Source of the DNA: Halothece sp. PCC 7418
Lineage (GTDB): Bacteria; Cyanobacteriota; Cyanobacteriia; Cyanobacteriales; Rubidibacteraceae
NCBI RefSeq assembly: GCF_000317635.1
Contig: NC_019779.1
Location: forward strand, 3,844,001 to 3,908,000
DNA: 64,000 nucleotides
Reading direction: 5' to 3'
The notes under the pieces were generated by a model, which did not search any database, was not told the origin of the DNA, and saw only the letters and a program-made list of their open reading frames with translations. Shown here one piece after another: positions 37,995-48,078 of this stretch. Position 1 is the stretch's first letter. Each line of letters begins with the position of its first letter. The translations under genes were made by a program, and so were the position numbers.

Positions 37995-38507
37995 TTAAAG
38001 ATCAAACTCGCCTTTTAATTGCTTAACCCAAGCACTAATTCTTTCATCAGTTAAATCAGCTTGATTATCTTCATCTAGTGCTAAACCAACAAACTTGCCA
38101 TTTCTCAAGGCTTGCGATTCATTAAAATCATAGCCATCTGTTGACCAGTAACCAACAGTTTTTCCGCCTAATTCTGAGATTTTACTTTCTAAAATGCCCA
38201 TCGCATCTTGAAAGTTATCCGCATATCCTTCTTGGTCACCAGCGCCGAAGTAAGCAACTTTTTTTCCACTAAAATCAATTTCGTCTAAGTCAGGATAGAA
38301 TCCTTCCCAATCACTCTGTAACTGACCAATATCCCAAGTGGGAGAAGCAATGATGATATTTTCATAATCAGCAAACTCATCTTCTTCTACTTCCGAGATT
38401 TCATGAAGTGTTACCACATCGTCACCACCAAACTCAGCTTGAATTCGTTCTGCAATATCCTGAGTATTGCCAGTTGTCGAACCGAAAAATAATCCAATTT
38501 TTGCCAT
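37995..38507 (-). CDS. isiB: Flavodoxin
   Basis: A 170-aa long-chain flavodoxin. The FMN phosphate loop is GSTTGNTQDIAERI (residues 9-22), the isoalloxazine loops are TWDIGQLQSDWEG and AYFGAGDQEGYADNF. It replaces ferredoxin as electron acceptor of photosystem I under iron limitation. It is the last gene of a minus-strand series with isiA, the isiA-psaL fusion and a zinc-ribbon ORF, matching the classic isiAB iron-stress operon. Confidence 0.95.
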   Translation of the reverse strand: MAKIGLFFGSTTGNTQDIAERIQAEFGGDDVVTLHEISEVEEDEFADYENIIIASPTWDIGQLQSDWEGFYPDLDEIDFSGKKVAYFGAGDQEGYADNFQDAMGILESKISELGGKTVGYWSTDGYDFNESQALRNGKFVGLALDEDNQADLTDERISAWVKQLKGEFDL

Positions 38508-38527
38508 GTATTTCTCTCCTTAACTCA

Positions 38528-38659
38528 CTATTTTGTAATTAATGATTTCCGTTCCATTTGCCTTGGCATTTCTTGCCGACAATTCGGGCAAAACCAATAC
38601 CTTCGACTGGAACTCACTTGATGTAAAAGTTGCCCTCGACAGCAAAGACAAGTATTCAT
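38528..38659 (-). CDS. 43-aa zinc-ribbon-like small protein
   Basis: A frame of 43 codons between the isiA-psaL fusion and flavodoxin, on the same strand. Two Cys pairs (C4-x2-C7 and C24-x2-C27, in NTCLCC and WFCPNC) form a four-Cys metal site; the rest is basic and Gln-rich. It ends 20 bp before the flavodoxin start. No Shine-Dalgarno is clear. The Cys spacing in so short a frame and its position argue for a real gene, perhaps a zinc- or iron-binding regulator or carrier. Confidence 0.6.
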   Translation of the reverse strand: MNTCLCCRGQLLHQVSSSRRYWFCPNCRQEMPRQMERKSLITK

Positions 38660-38829
38660 TTTGGATCAATAATGTACAGACGTGATTGCTTTCTTTTTTT
38701 TAAGTTAAAGCTAATTGCTATATTTTGTCAACTATTTTTATTGTTTTTTCTGCTTAAAAATTGACAGAGCAATATCCTTGTCCCCTGAGAAAAAGAAGAC
38801 AAGGAAAATGACTGTTTACTAGTAGGAAT

Positions 38830-40326
38830 TTAGAAAACTAAACTAACAAATTTGTCGAGGAGGAGGTAAGCAAAAATTGCACCACCAACGCCACCAACAA
38901 GAAATCCACCACTAAATAAACTCCAACCTTCGCTAGTTTTAATGCCAGCAGGAACATTGGGAACGGTTCGCGAAAAGTTAGGACGAGGAGAGGTTTCTAA
39001 ACGTTTTTCCAAAGAAACTGTGCCATATAAAGAAAGGCAAACTGTCAGCAAAACAATTAACGCACAAGCACTGATTAAAGCTGCTAATAAACCAAACTCG
39101 CTATTACGTAAAGGTCCTAAAACAGCAAAGGGACCAATTAACCAGTAACCGTGTGCCATGCCAATTTCTAATCCCCGCATTAAAGGAGATAAACCATCTC
39201 GATAAATGGGGAGATTCGCAACAAATTTGAGGGTAATATCATTGGCATTAACGGGAGTCGCTAAGTTACCTTCTGCGATTTCTTGAGAGGCACGAATAAC
39301 ATCACCTTGCTTGAAATCAAACCCCGCAAATGCACCACGGACGCGAATGGCGTGCCAAAGGTGACCTAGTAAAAATAAGACACCTAAAGCATAGTGGAAG
39401 CTGGCTAACCAACCCCGTGCAGAAACAACCCCACTGGTGGTTTCCCAGTTACCCGCAACGCCGAAAAAGACTTCGGGATAAACGGTGTCATTCACGCTGA
39501 CGAAGTACCCTGCTAAAATTCCCATATACGCGATCGCGCCGAGACTGTAACAAAGATATGCTTCTCCCGAATAAAACAGCACCCGTCGCGCCCAAGCAAA
39601 GGGAGTGGTCAAAATATGGAACACACCACCAGCAATGAGAATTATGCTGATCCAAAGATGACCGCCGACCACATCTTCTAAGTTATCTACCGCAGCGAGA
39701 CCTTCCCAGCCGTGTTGACCCCAGAGATAACCAAAGATGGTTAGGGGATTGAGTGTGGGGTTACTGACGACACGCACAGCGCCATCACTACCCGCCCAGG
39801 GGTCAAAAATACCGCCCCAAAACATCGCTTTGGAAACGAGGAGAAACGCACCAATTCCGAGGAAAATCAAGTGAATCCCCAAAATCGTGGTCATTTTATC
39901 TTTATCTTGCCAGTCGTAGCCAAAAAAGCCAGCAAACCGTTGTTTATCCTGCGGTAACACTTCTGGACCAATGAGCGCATGATAAACCCCACCTGCGCCT
40001 AAAACCGCAGAAGAGATCAAATGCAACACAGCAATGACAAAATAGGGATAGGTGCTAATGACCTCTCCTCCACTACCAACGCCAAAGCCCAAGGTCGTTA
40101 AGTGGGGGAGTAAAATCAATCCCTGTTTATACATCGGTTCACTGGGAACATAGCGAGATAACTCAAAGAGCGTCATTGCCCCTGCCCAAAAGGTAATTAA
40201 CCCTGCATGAGCAATGTGAGCACCGAGTAATTTACCCGATAAGTTGATAAAGCGAGCATTACCAGCCCACCACCCCACGCTGGGGATTTGTTCTTTATTC
40301 GGACTATTTGCAACAACAGCCGTCAT
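38830..40326 (-). CDS. IsiA/CP43'-PsaL fusion (chlorophyll-binding protein with PsaL-like C terminus)
   Basis: A 498-aa protein. Residues 1-360 are a six-helix CP43-like antenna close to the IsiA encoded just upstream (shared [29 protein letters not shown] and HALGVLF-type His ligands). Residues about 380-498 are PsaL-like: [26 protein letters not shown] and [16 protein letters not shown]. PsaL forms the trimer contact of photosystem I, so the fusion may dock an antenna directly in the PSI assembly. Such CP43'-PsaL fusions are known in some cyanobacterial iron-stress clusters. The gene follows isiA by 45 bp. Confidence 0.9.
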   Translation of the reverse strand: MTAVVANSPNKEQIPSVGWWAGNARFINLSGKLLGAHIAHAGLITFWAGAMTLFELSRYVPSEPMYKQGLILLPHLTTLGFGVGSGGEVISTYPYFVIAVLHLISSAVLGAGGVYHALIGPEVLPQDKQRFAGFFGYDWQDKDKMTTILGIHLIFLGIGAFLLVSKAMFWGGIFDPWAGSDGAVRVVSNPTLNPLTIFGYLWGQHGWEGLAAVDNLEDVVGGHLWISIILIAGGVFHILTTPFAWARRVLFYSGEAYLCYSLGAIAYMGILAGYFVSVNDTVYPEVFFGVAGNWETTSGVVSARGWLASFHYALGVLFLLGHLWHAIRVRGAFAGFDFKQGDVIRASQEIAEGNLATPVNANDITLKFVANLPIYRDGLSPLMRGLEIGMAHGYWLIGPFAVLGPLRNSEFGLLAALISACALIVLLTVCLSLYGTVSLEKRLETSPRPNFSRTVPNVPAGIKTSEGWSLFSGGFLVGGVGGAIFAYLLLDKFVSLVF

Positions 40327-40371
40327 TTTTCATTCTCCTTGCGAAATATTTGCATTTATTTCAGAAAAAAA

Positions 40372-41394
40372 CTAAGTCAGGGAAGAAGCACTTTCCTCTG
40401 TCACCCGACCCCGTTGGAAATCAAAGCCAGCAGCGCGCAGGGCGTGCCAAATGTGTCCTTGTAGGAAAAAGAAGGCAAGCCAGAAATGAGCATTCGCCAG
40501 CCAAGTGCGAGAGGAAACTAAGTTGGGATCAACCGAAGAGAAGTAGGGGAAAATATTCAGCCGAATCTCTAGGGCGGGTCCATAGAAGACTTCTGGATAA
40601 ACCGTTGTATTGACGGAAATAAAGTAGGTGGCAATAAACCCCATGAGGGCTAACGCGCCTAAACTGTAAGAAAGATAGGCTTCCCCCGACCAAACAAACA
40701 GGGATTGCGTCCAAGCATAGGGGCGGGTGAAAATATGGAAAATACCGCCACCAATCAGTAACAGTGCGATCCAAATATGACCGCCCACCACATCTTCTAA
40801 GTTATCTACCGCAGCTAACCAGTGTTTGCCTTCTGCCCCGAAGAGATAGCCAAAGATGGTCGCGGGAGAAAGAGTCGGGTTACTGACAGCACGCACAGTT
40901 TCTAAGTTTGGGTCATACAACCCACCGAAAAACATGGCTTTTGCAACCAGCAGGAGTGCGCCCCCTCCCAGTAACACTAAATGAATCCCCAGAATGGTGG
41001 TCATTTTGTTTTGGTCTTCCCAGTCGTAACTGAAAAACGGGAATTTCTTTTTCTCCAGCACATCTTGTTCAGAACGGACGTGGAAAATACCGCCAAAGCC
41101 CAAAAATGCCGAGGAAATCAGGTGTAATGCCCCAATGACGAAAAAGGGATAAGTGCTGATGATTTCTCCCCCATCACCTATGCCCCAGCCTTGAGTCGCC
41201 AGATGGGGGATTAAAATCAAACCTTGTTCGTACATAGGTTGATCGGGGTTAAATTGACCCAGTTCAAAGAGGGTCATTGCCCCTGCCCAAAAGACGATTA
41301 AGCCCCCATGGGCAACATGAGCACCTAGTAACTTTTGGGAAAGGTTGGTGAGACGAGCGTTTCCCGCCCACCACGGCTGATCGGAATTCACCAT
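40372..41394 (-). CDS. isiA: Iron-stress chlorophyll-binding protein IsiA (CP43')
   Basis: A 340-aa six-helix chlorophyll a-binding protein that forms antenna rings around photosystem I when iron is short. [48 protein letters not shown] and [19 protein letters not shown] carry the conserved His ligands; the large lumenal loop E of CP43 is absent, as expected. Length matches IsiA. A perfect AGGAGG precedes the ATG by 4-5 bases. First gene of the isiA / isiA-psaL / zinc-ribbon / flavodoxin run. Confidence 0.94.
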   Translation of the reverse strand: MVNSDQPWWAGNARLTNLSQKLLGAHVAHGGLIVFWAGAMTLFELGQFNPDQPMYEQGLILIPHLATQGWGIGDGGEIISTYPFFVIGALHLISSAFLGFGGIFHVRSEQDVLEKKKFPFFSYDWEDQNKMTTILGIHLVLLGGGALLLVAKAMFFGGLYDPNLETVRAVSNPTLSPATIFGYLFGAEGKHWLAAVDNLEDVVGGHIWIALLLIGGGIFHIFTRPYAWTQSLFVWSGEAYLSYSLGALALMGFIATYFISVNTTVYPEVFYGPALEIRLNIFPYFSSVDPNLVSSRTWLANAHFWLAFFFLQGHIWHALRAAGFDFQRGRVTEESASSLT

Positions 41395-41419
41395 GAAACC
41401 TCCTTATTTTATTGCAAAA

Positions 41420-41445
41420 GATATTCAATTGATATTGAAGACAGT
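41420..41445 (-). promoter_or_regulatory. Candidate Fur-type operator upstream of isiA
   Basis: AAGATATTCAATTGATATTG holds a CAATTG core flanked by ATAT arms, about 30 bp before the isiA start. It resembles A/T-rich cyanobacterial Fur sites but matches the consensus only loosely. Confidence 0.3.
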
Positions 41446-41507
41446 TTACCGTATAACCGAAATAGTTGAGAAAGATTTTTTATTAAAATTTAATTTTCCG
41501 CAAATCG

Positions 41508-42791
41508 TCAATGAGACAATCTGTAACCGAGAACTCCAACCGCAATTAACCCGATTGAAGACAGCGTATATAAAAGAGCAATTCCACTCCCTTCACCAAC
41601 ACCAAATAATCTACCGAAAACGCCTGTTAGTAACCCTCCTTCTGCCATAGCAGGGGTAAATACTTGATCCGCTAAAGGGCCCGCCATTAACTTAGCAAGT
41701 GGAGAGGCAACGCCAACAAAAGTAGAACTCATGGCAATTACTCGCCCTTGCAAATCTGCTTCAACTTTTGTCAGAATGATTCCTTGTTTCGCACTGCCCA
41801 TGATTGGAAAATTGATGGAGGAGAGAAATTGAGACGGAAACCAAATGAAGACACTTTGTCCGATCCCAAATAGGGTTTTTGCAACGCCAGCACCCATCAT
41901 CCCACCTAAAAACCAATTGATTTTGCGCCCTTTCATTCGCCAAACACTAACCATGATCGAACCCAAAATTCCACCGATTCCTGCAGCAGCACTGATTATC
42001 CCTAAAACTTGGGCATCATTACCAGTCCGCGCCAAAATCATCGGTGAGTAGAGGGCTTTACCGATATCGTGGGAAAATTGGAAAAGGGTGGCAATGAGCA
42101 CTAAAGTGAGTAAACTAGGACGGGTGAGAAGATAGTCAAAAGCGAATTTAATCTCTTGCCAAAGGGATGGGCGAGATTTGTGCTTTTTAGCTTTGACAAT
42201 AGTGCTTGGATTCGGAATCGCAACGAAAAGAACCATTGTCAGCGCGATCGCGAAAGTAATTAAATCAACGCATAAAATTCCCAACAAATCAACAATAGGA
42301 TATAAAGCACCCGCAACCGCTGGGGCAATAATCACCGAACCATAATGCAACACTGATCCCATGCCACTTGCCCGAGTATAACCCTCTTGGGGGACGAGCA
42401 TGGTAATCGAAGCCGTGTAAGCCAGTTTTTGTAAACGGGAAAATGCCCCATTTAGTGCGCCTGTTGCATACAAATGCCAAAGGGCTAAATTTCCAGTTAA
42501 ATAGAGCAACAATATGATGATGGTTGATAAACCCGCCACCGTATCTCCCACCAGCATCAACGTTTTACGAGAAAATCGATCCGCGATCGCGCCAGCAAGA
42601 GGTGAAATCACTAAAGCAGGCAGTTCTGTAAACACTGCCAACAGCGCGATCGGTGTAGCTTCTCCAGTTAAGTTCCATAACCAAATCGTTAAAGCGAACC
42701 GAGTCATGTAACTCCCAATGGTGGAAGCCATTTGACCACTCCAGATGATGATAAACGTGCGCCAGTTGTTCGGGGGGGTTGAAAACTGCAT
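41508..42791 (-). CDS. MFS transporter, EntS/siderophore-exporter-like
   Basis: A 427-aa transporter with 12 predicted helices and an MFS_3-type N terminus (FIIIWSGQMASTIGSYMTRFALTIW; ADRFSRKTLMLVGD loop motif). Members of this branch include the enterobactin exporter EntS and macrolide pumps. Lying directly upstream of isiA on the same strand (113 bp) and facing a siderophore-uptake operon, it may export a siderophore or metal chelate; that role is inferred from context only. Confidence 0.75.
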   Translation of the reverse strand: MQFSTPPNNWRTFIIIWSGQMASTIGSYMTRFALTIWLWNLTGEATPIALLAVFTELPALVISPLAGAIADRFSRKTLMLVGDTVAGLSTIIILLLYLTGNLALWHLYATGALNGAFSRLQKLAYTASITMLVPQEGYTRASGMGSVLHYGSVIIAPAVAGALYPIVDLLGILCVDLITFAIALTMVLFVAIPNPSTIVKAKKHKSRPSLWQEIKFAFDYLLTRPSLLTLVLIATLFQFSHDIGKALYSPMILARTGNDAQVLGIISAAAGIGGILGSIMVSVWRMKGRKINWFLGGMMGAGVAKTLFGIGQSVFIWFPSQFLSSINFPIMGSAKQGIILTKVEADLQGRVIAMSSTFVGVASPLAKLMAGPLADQVFTPAMAEGGLLTGVFGRLFGVGEGSGIALLYTLSSIGLIAVGVLGYRLSH

Positions 42792-43013
42792 CCTTTATTG
42801 ATAAATCTTTTAACTTAAAATAAGGCTTCTTGTTGAGACTATCAGTTATTTTTGACAGACTTATGCAATAAAACCGTAAAGCTGGTTTGGATTCAAGAGT
42901 AAAAATGAGTTAATGAATTGTCACAAGCCTAGAATAAATCAGTATTTAAGCAAAGGCAATCCAAAATAGTAAAGAAATTTACTCAATTAGTGATTGTCAA
43001 GTATAGATGTTAA

Positions 43014-43027
43014 TGATAATATCATCA
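43014..43027 (+). promoter_or_regulatory. Candidate Fur box upstream of the Calx-beta/RTX gene
   Basis: TGATAATATCATCA is a near-perfect inverted repeat (one mismatch in seven pairs) within GTTAATGATAATATCATCAAA, similar to the GATAATGATAATCATTATC Fur consensus. It lies about 60 bp before the start codon at 43088. Confidence 0.5.
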
Positions 43028-43087
43028 AACGTATTTGAAATTAACTTGCAATTATTTATCCCTTGATCAGCAGGAGTAAAATTAATC

Positions 43088-45253
43088 ATGGTTGACGTGA
43101 GTCTAACGGGATCGCCAACGCTTCTCATTGAAACAGAACAAACCTCAACAACACTGACGCTTCAGCTAAGTGAACCGCCCCCAGAAGGTGGTCTTCTTGT
43201 CCCCTTTGATGTCAGTATTGATAGTGGTGCGGAAAAACCCCTTGCCCAATTTAATCTCAACAACTTCACCTTTGAAGGCGCAACCCTACAAGGTATTCCC
43301 AAAACTGACACTCTGAATAGTTTTACCCTTTTAGTAACTGAGCCAACTGCCAAAATCAACTTGGTTGTTGGTAACGATGAGTTTGATGAAGGGACAGATG
43401 AAGTCACTTTTGCCATCAGAGAGAGTGAAGACTATAATATTCTTCAAAATGCTGGCTCAACCACTCTAACTATTCAAGATGAAGCCACTGATGACGGTGG
43501 TGAAGGCGGTGAAGGCGAAACACCAGAACCTCCTATTGATGACGGTGGTGAAGGCTCTGAAGGGGGCGAAGGTTCTGAAGGCGGTGAAGGCTCTGAAGGC
43601 GGTGAAGCTGAAGCAACAACGGTCGGTTTTGACATCGTTCCTGATAGTCTAAACGAAGATGATGGTGGAGACCTATCCTTAAACTTCACCGTAGATGGAG
43701 ACGTTCCCGAGGAGGGAATTACTCTGAATCTGAATGGTGTTTTAGATGCAGTTCTCGATAACCAATTTGATTTAGGAGAAGCCGAAGCCGAAGGTTTAGA
43801 CATCTTACGCCCTGGCGGTGAAGGAGGAGAAGGCTCCGAAGGTGGTGAAGCTGGTGGTGAAGCTGGCGGTGAAGGTGCTGAAGGCTCCGAAGGCGGTGAA
43901 GGAGATGATCCCTTCCCTGGACTCCGTGCTGATTTTATTCGTTACGCGATCGCGGGGGAAACCGAAGATGTTCAAATTACACTAAATGAAGCCAATTCCT
44001 CGATTACTTTACCTGTCAACGATGACATTGTGTGGGAAGGTGAACAATCCTACACCTTTAGCATCACTGAAGCTGGCGGTGAAGGTGCTGAAGGAGGAGA
44101 AAGCTCTGAAGGAGGCGAAGGCGGTGAAGGAACCATTGACTTCACACTTAACCCTCAAGCCAGCGAAGATAGCTTTACCATCAGTGACGGCGTAGAAAAC
44201 ATTGATACTCCCGTTGTCAGTTTTAGCGCTGATCAATCCGAAATTGAATCGGGCGAAGAAGTCACTCTCAACTTCAGTGTTAACGGAGACCTCCCTGACG
44301 GTGGCTTACCCGTCGCTGTGGATAGTCAATCCATCCGTACTCTCAGCAATATCTTACAGTTTGATGAAAATGATAATCCCGTCATTACAGATATTCAAGG
44401 GATTGGATTGGGAATTGAAGGGGATGCCGATGACAGTGGCTTCTTTGCTAATCTGCTAGAAACAGAAGGCTCGATTACTCTACCCATTGCTGGTGATTTT
44501 GGCGGTGAAGGCTCTGAAGGCGGTGAAGGCTCTGAAACCTTTACCTTTAACCTCCTTGATGGTGAAAACTACGGCGTTGATCCTAGTGAGAATTCCGCGT
44601 CCGTAACCATTAATCCAGCTGATGGTGGCGAAGAAGATGAAGCCAGTCAACCTACGCTGAATTTTGGCAGCATCGATGATGATGATCTGGAAAACGTAGG
44701 TGCGGAAGCCTCTGAGGTGGTCTTTAGCGGTGATGGCGAAGACTTACTCTCCACTGCTGCTGATGGAAACCGTCTCTATGGTGGTAGCAGTAGCGACGAG
44801 TTAGAAGTCCTTGCTGGTGCGAATAACAATCGCTTGTTTGCAGGGACTGGAAACGATTTCCTTGAACTCTCTCTGAGTGGAGCAGGAAACCGCGCCTATG
44901 CCGGTGATGGAGATGATATCTTTAGCCTCGGCAGCAGCGATCGCGCTTTTGGTGGTAATGGAGATGACATCTTCCTCATGCAAGGGGGAGACAACCTCGT
45001 TACTGGCGGTGCAGGTGCGGAACAGTTCTGGGTACTCACTTCAACAAAACTTCCTGATGTGCCGAATACCATTACTGACTTCGATCCCAGTGCGGGTGAT
45101 GTCATTGGTATCGGTGGCGGTATCACAGCCGAGCAAGTCAGCTTTGAAAACGAAACCTTACTGGTTGATGACCAAGCCGTCGCCATCTTTAGCGGTGCAA
45201 GTGGGTTAAGCGTGAGCGACAATCTCGTTTTTGGCACTCCCCCTGTCGCATAA
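43088..45253 (+). CDS. Acidic Calx-beta/RTX-like secreted protein with GEGSEGGEG linkers
   Basis: A 721-aa very acidic protein. Three Calx-beta-like beta-sandwich units (about 1-135, 178-365 and 376-520) are joined by linkers of repeated GGEGSEGGEG encoded by tandem GGTGAAGGCTCTGAAGGC-type repeats. The C-terminal part (about 560-650) has RTX-like calcium-binding turns (GNRLYGGSSSDE, GTGNDFL, GDGDDIF, GNGDDIF, GGDN) and ends without a classical signal peptide at the N terminus, consistent with type I secretion. Preceded by a Fur-like palindrome and followed by the siderophore receptor. A surface or extracellular Ca2+-binding role is inferred; its link to iron is not proven. Confidence 0.75.
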   Translation: MVDVSLTGSPTLLIETEQTSTTLTLQLSEPPPEGGLLVPFDVSIDSGAEKPLAQFNLNNFTFEGATLQGIPKTDTLNSFTLLVTEPTAKINLVVGNDEFDEGTDEVTFAIRESEDYNILQNAGSTTLTIQDEATDDGGEGGEGETPEPPIDDGGEGSEGGEGSEGGEGSEGGEAEATTVGFDIVPDSLNEDDGGDLSLNFTVDGDVPEEGITLNLNGVLDAVLDNQFDLGEAEAEGLDILRPGGEGGEGSEGGEAGGEAGGEGAEGSEGGEGDDPFPGLRADFIRYAIAGETEDVQITLNEANSSITLPVNDDIVWEGEQSYTFSITEAGGEGAEGGESSEGGEGGEGTIDFTLNPQASEDSFTISDGVENIDTPVVSFSADQSEIESGEEVTLNFSVNGDLPDGGLPVAVDSQSIRTLSNILQFDENDNPVITDIQGIGLGIEGDADDSGFFANLLETEGSITLPIAGDFGGEGSEGGEGSETFTFNLLDGENYGVDPSENSASVTINPADGGEEDEASQPTLNFGSIDDDDLENVGAEASEVVFSGDGEDLLSTAADGNRLYGGSSSDELEVLAGANNNRLFAGTGNDFLELSLSGAGNRAYAGDGDDIFSLGSSDRAFGGNGDDIFLMQGGDNLVTGGAGAEQFWVLTSTKLPDVPNTITDFDPSAGDVIGIGGGITAEQVSFENETLLVDDQAVAIFSGASGLSVSDNLVFGTPPVA

Positions 45254-45288
45254 GTTCTACAATTCATCATTCATTGATGGGCTAGCAA

Positions 45289-45316
45289 GATGATCGCTCT
45301 AGTTCGGGCGGTCATC
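45289..45316 (+). terminator. Hairpin after the Calx-beta/RTX gene
   Basis: GATGATCGCTC (45289-45299) pairs with GGGCGGTCATC (45306-45316) through two G-T pairs. No T run follows, so termination is only possible. Confidence 0.4.
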
Positions 45317-45405
45317 TCTAAGCTGCAATCTTCTCATCTCTCCTAATAAGCCGTTAATCACTTCAAGATCAAGTTCAACATTACTCCTCTCTCACGTGAG
45401 CAGGG

Positions 45406-48075
45406 ATGATTATTGATCTATTTCGCATAATCTACCATTACCCAGTGTCAGTTTTTGTAATTAATAAAACAGTGAATTCTATATATAAACAGCTTCTGAG
45501 CTATACTTTAATCCCAATCACACCCATATTAGTAACTAGCGTTGTTCATGCTGCGCCTTCTCCCGTTACTGACATTCAAGTCAATAGCATAGGTGAGAAT
45601 ACCCTTCAACTTTTATTAATTACGCCAGAACCCCTACAAACCTTCCAAACGCCAGTGGGAGAAGATACCCTTTTCATCGATATTATTGATACGCAATTAC
45701 AGTTAGCCGAAGGAGACAGCGCTCAAATTTTAGATCCATCGGTTGAAATTGCTGAAATTAAGGTGATTCAGAAATATCCCAACAGTATTCGCGTCATGAT
45801 CCGTGGGGCAAACACCCTTCCAGAAGTGAATATTGAATCAACTCCCCAAGGACTAGCAGTTAATCTCCCTGAACAGGGTAGTCTAGCCCAAACCACTCCT
45901 TCACCAACCCCAGAAGCAGCACCAACGCCTGCTGTACCCGAAGAAAGTGGGACTGAAGATGGCGTGATTGAACTGGTGGTGACCGCGACACGAACGGAAG
46001 AAGATGCAAGCGACATTCCCCGTTCCACAACCGTTGTCGGCCGAGAAGAAATTGAACAACAGTCGCAACTATCTAACAATCTTCCTGATATTCTAGGAAA
46101 TACTGTTCCTGGATTAGGTCCTCCGAGTCAAAGTGCATCGAATCGCGCTCAATCTCTGCGTGGTCGGGAACCGTCTGTCTTAATTGACGGCGTGCCAGTG
46201 GATAGTAACCTCAGTGTCTTCCAGGATTTACGCAGTATTGCCCCCGATGCCGTGGAACGAGTGGAAGTGGTGCGGGGTCCCAGTTCCATTTATGGCGCAG
46301 AAGCCAGTGGTGGCATCATTAACATTATTACTCGTCAACCACAAGAAGTGTTTACGGCTCGGACTAAGGTCTCGATTGGTCCTCGCCTCTCTCTCTCGAA
46401 TGTTGAGCAGAGTTTTGGTGCAGGGGTCGAACAATTTTTCTCGGGTGAAATTGGAAAGTTTGACTATCTGCTTGCTGCATCTTATGAAGAAAGTGGGAAC
46501 AGCTTTGATGCGGAGGGAGATATTATTCCTGTCGGTCGCTCCCAAGGATTAGATAACCTAGAAACGTTTAATATTCTTGCTAAAGCCGGTGTTGATTTCA
46601 CTCCAAACCAGCGCTTGCAGTTAACTGTTAATTATTTTGATGACAAGCAAGATCCGCCGACCGTTTCCGATCCCAGTGTGGATAATCTGGATGAACGCAC
46701 CAAAGCCCGACCTTTAGAAACCTCGGGAGAATTAGAACTAGAAGATTTACCCGGTCGTGAGGACTTAACCCTGAGCCTCAATTACTCCCATGATGACCTT
46801 TGGGGGAGTCAACTTGATTTACAAGCCTTTTACAAAGACTCCACAACCCTTACCATTCCCGTGGATAACCGAGAGACAATCTTTCAATCGGTTTCGCGCA
46901 CCGTAACCGAATCTGAAAAAATTGGTGCTCGCCTAGATATTGAAACGCCTTTAAGCAATAACTTAGATTTACTTTGGGGTGTCGATTACGCGGATGAATC
47001 CATTGAACAACCCTTAGATATTTTTGATGCGAGCGTCTTTGATAGCAGTGGTGGCAATGAATTTATACAAGTGGATGAGGAATTTTTCTCTCCCCCTTAC
47101 GATTTAGAAACCTTTGGTGCGTTTGGTCAACTCGATTGGCAAGCAACAGAAAAACTTGCCCTCAGTGGGGGATTACGGTTTGAACGATTCAATATGTCAG
47201 TGGATGATTTTAATGTCTTGGGCGATATTGACTTTGCTGGCGAAGCGCTTCCCGATGAAGTCACAGGCGGTCAAGTCAGTTTTGATGATGTGGTCTTTAA
47301 TGTGGGAGCGATTTATGATGTCACTGAGGAAATTAGTGTCTTTGCGAATTTCGCTCAAGGCTTTTCTGCACCAGATTTTCGGCGTTTTCTGCGCTTCCTA
47401 CCGTTTTCTGTAAATGCCCGACCCGTGGTTGTAGATGAAAGTATTGATGTTACTCAGCCCATCATTGTTGATAATTACGAAATTGGGGTTCGAGGGAATT
47501 GGGAACAGGTGCAGTTTTCCTTAGCGGGCTTCTTTACTTACTCAGAATTGGGACAAAATGAACGACCAAGTGAGGATGGCTCGTTTTTAACCTCGAATCG
47601 TGAACCGACGCGCACTTATGGGATTGAAGCGACAGCGGATTATCAAGTGAATGATCAATGGCAGTTAGGCGGGAATTTCACTTGGGTGGAAGGAGACAGC
47701 AGCCCTGATGGCGTGGATGACTTTGTTCCTTTGAGTACAGAGGAGATTCAGCCGATTAAAATCGGGTTGTATGTGCAAAATCAAACAACGCCCACTTGGT
47801 CGAATCGCTTGCAATTATTAATTGTCGGGTCGCGCGATCGCGCGTTTGAAGAAGACATTGACGGCGATCCCATTGATCCCTTCCCCATCGAAAGTTACAC
47901 CACTCTCGACTGGATTAGCAGTTTACAACTTGGAGATGGCACTTTAACCCTAGCCGTGCAAAACCTTTTAGATAACCAATACTTCCCCGTTGACTCCCAA
48001 ACTCAAAGCAGAAATCAAGAATATGCTGCTGCTTTAGGACGCACCATTAGTCTGCAATATCAACTCAACTGGTAA
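45406..48075 (+). CDS. TonB-dependent siderophore receptor with N-terminal AMIN domain
   Basis: An 889-aa outer-membrane receptor. A signal sequence (about 30-50, ending VVHAAPS) is followed by a cyanobacterial AMIN domain (about 55-150), a Pro/Thr linker, a TonB box (ELVVTATRTEE, near 188), a plug domain (about 200-310: IPRSTTVVGREEIEQQ, GVPVDSN, RVEVVRGPSSIYGAEASGGIINI) and a 22-strand barrel ending in LQYQLNW with a terminal aromatic residue. It imports ferric siderophores with TonB energy. First in a run with a binding protein and two redox genes. Confidence 0.92.
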   Translation: MIIDLFRIIYHYPVSVFVINKTVNSIYKQLLSYTLIPITPILVTSVVHAAPSPVTDIQVNSIGENTLQLLLITPEPLQTFQTPVGEDTLFIDIIDTQLQLAEGDSAQILDPSVEIAEIKVIQKYPNSIRVMIRGANTLPEVNIESTPQGLAVNLPEQGSLAQTTPSPTPEAAPTPAVPEESGTEDGVIELVVTATRTEEDASDIPRSTTVVGREEIEQQSQLSNNLPDILGNTVPGLGPPSQSASNRAQSLRGREPSVLIDGVPVDSNLSVFQDLRSIAPDAVERVEVVRGPSSIYGAEASGGIINIITRQPQEVFTARTKVSIGPRLSLSNVEQSFGAGVEQFFSGEIGKFDYLLAASYEESGNSFDAEGDIIPVGRSQGLDNLETFNILAKAGVDFTPNQRLQLTVNYFDDKQDPPTVSDPSVDNLDERTKARPLETSGELELEDLPGREDLTLSLNYSHDDLWGSQLDLQAFYKDSTTLTIPVDNRETIFQSVSRTVTESEKIGARLDIETPLSNNLDLLWGVDYADESIEQPLDIFDASVFDSSGGNEFIQVDEEFFSPPYDLETFGAFGQLDWQATEKLALSGGLRFERFNMSVDDFNVLGDIDFAGEALPDEVTGGQVSFDDVVFNVGAIYDVTEEISVFANFAQGFSAPDFRRFLRFLPFSVNARPVVVDESIDVTQPIIVDNYEIGVRGNWEQVQFSLAGFFTYSELGQNERPSEDGSFLTSNREPTRTYGIEATADYQVNDQWQLGGNFTWVEGDSSPDGVDDFVPLSTEEIQPIKIGLYVQNQTTPTWSNRLQLLIVGSRDRAFEEDIDGDPIDPFPIESYTTLDWISSLQLGDGTLTLAVQNLLDNQYFPVDSQTQSRNQEYAAALGRTISLQYQLNW

Positions 48076-48078
48076 ATC

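Noticed and set aside
43500-44550. Tandem GGTGAAGGC-type repeats as a possible array or recombination site
   Set aside because: They are in frame and encode GEGSEGG linkers of the acidic protein, so they are coding repeats.
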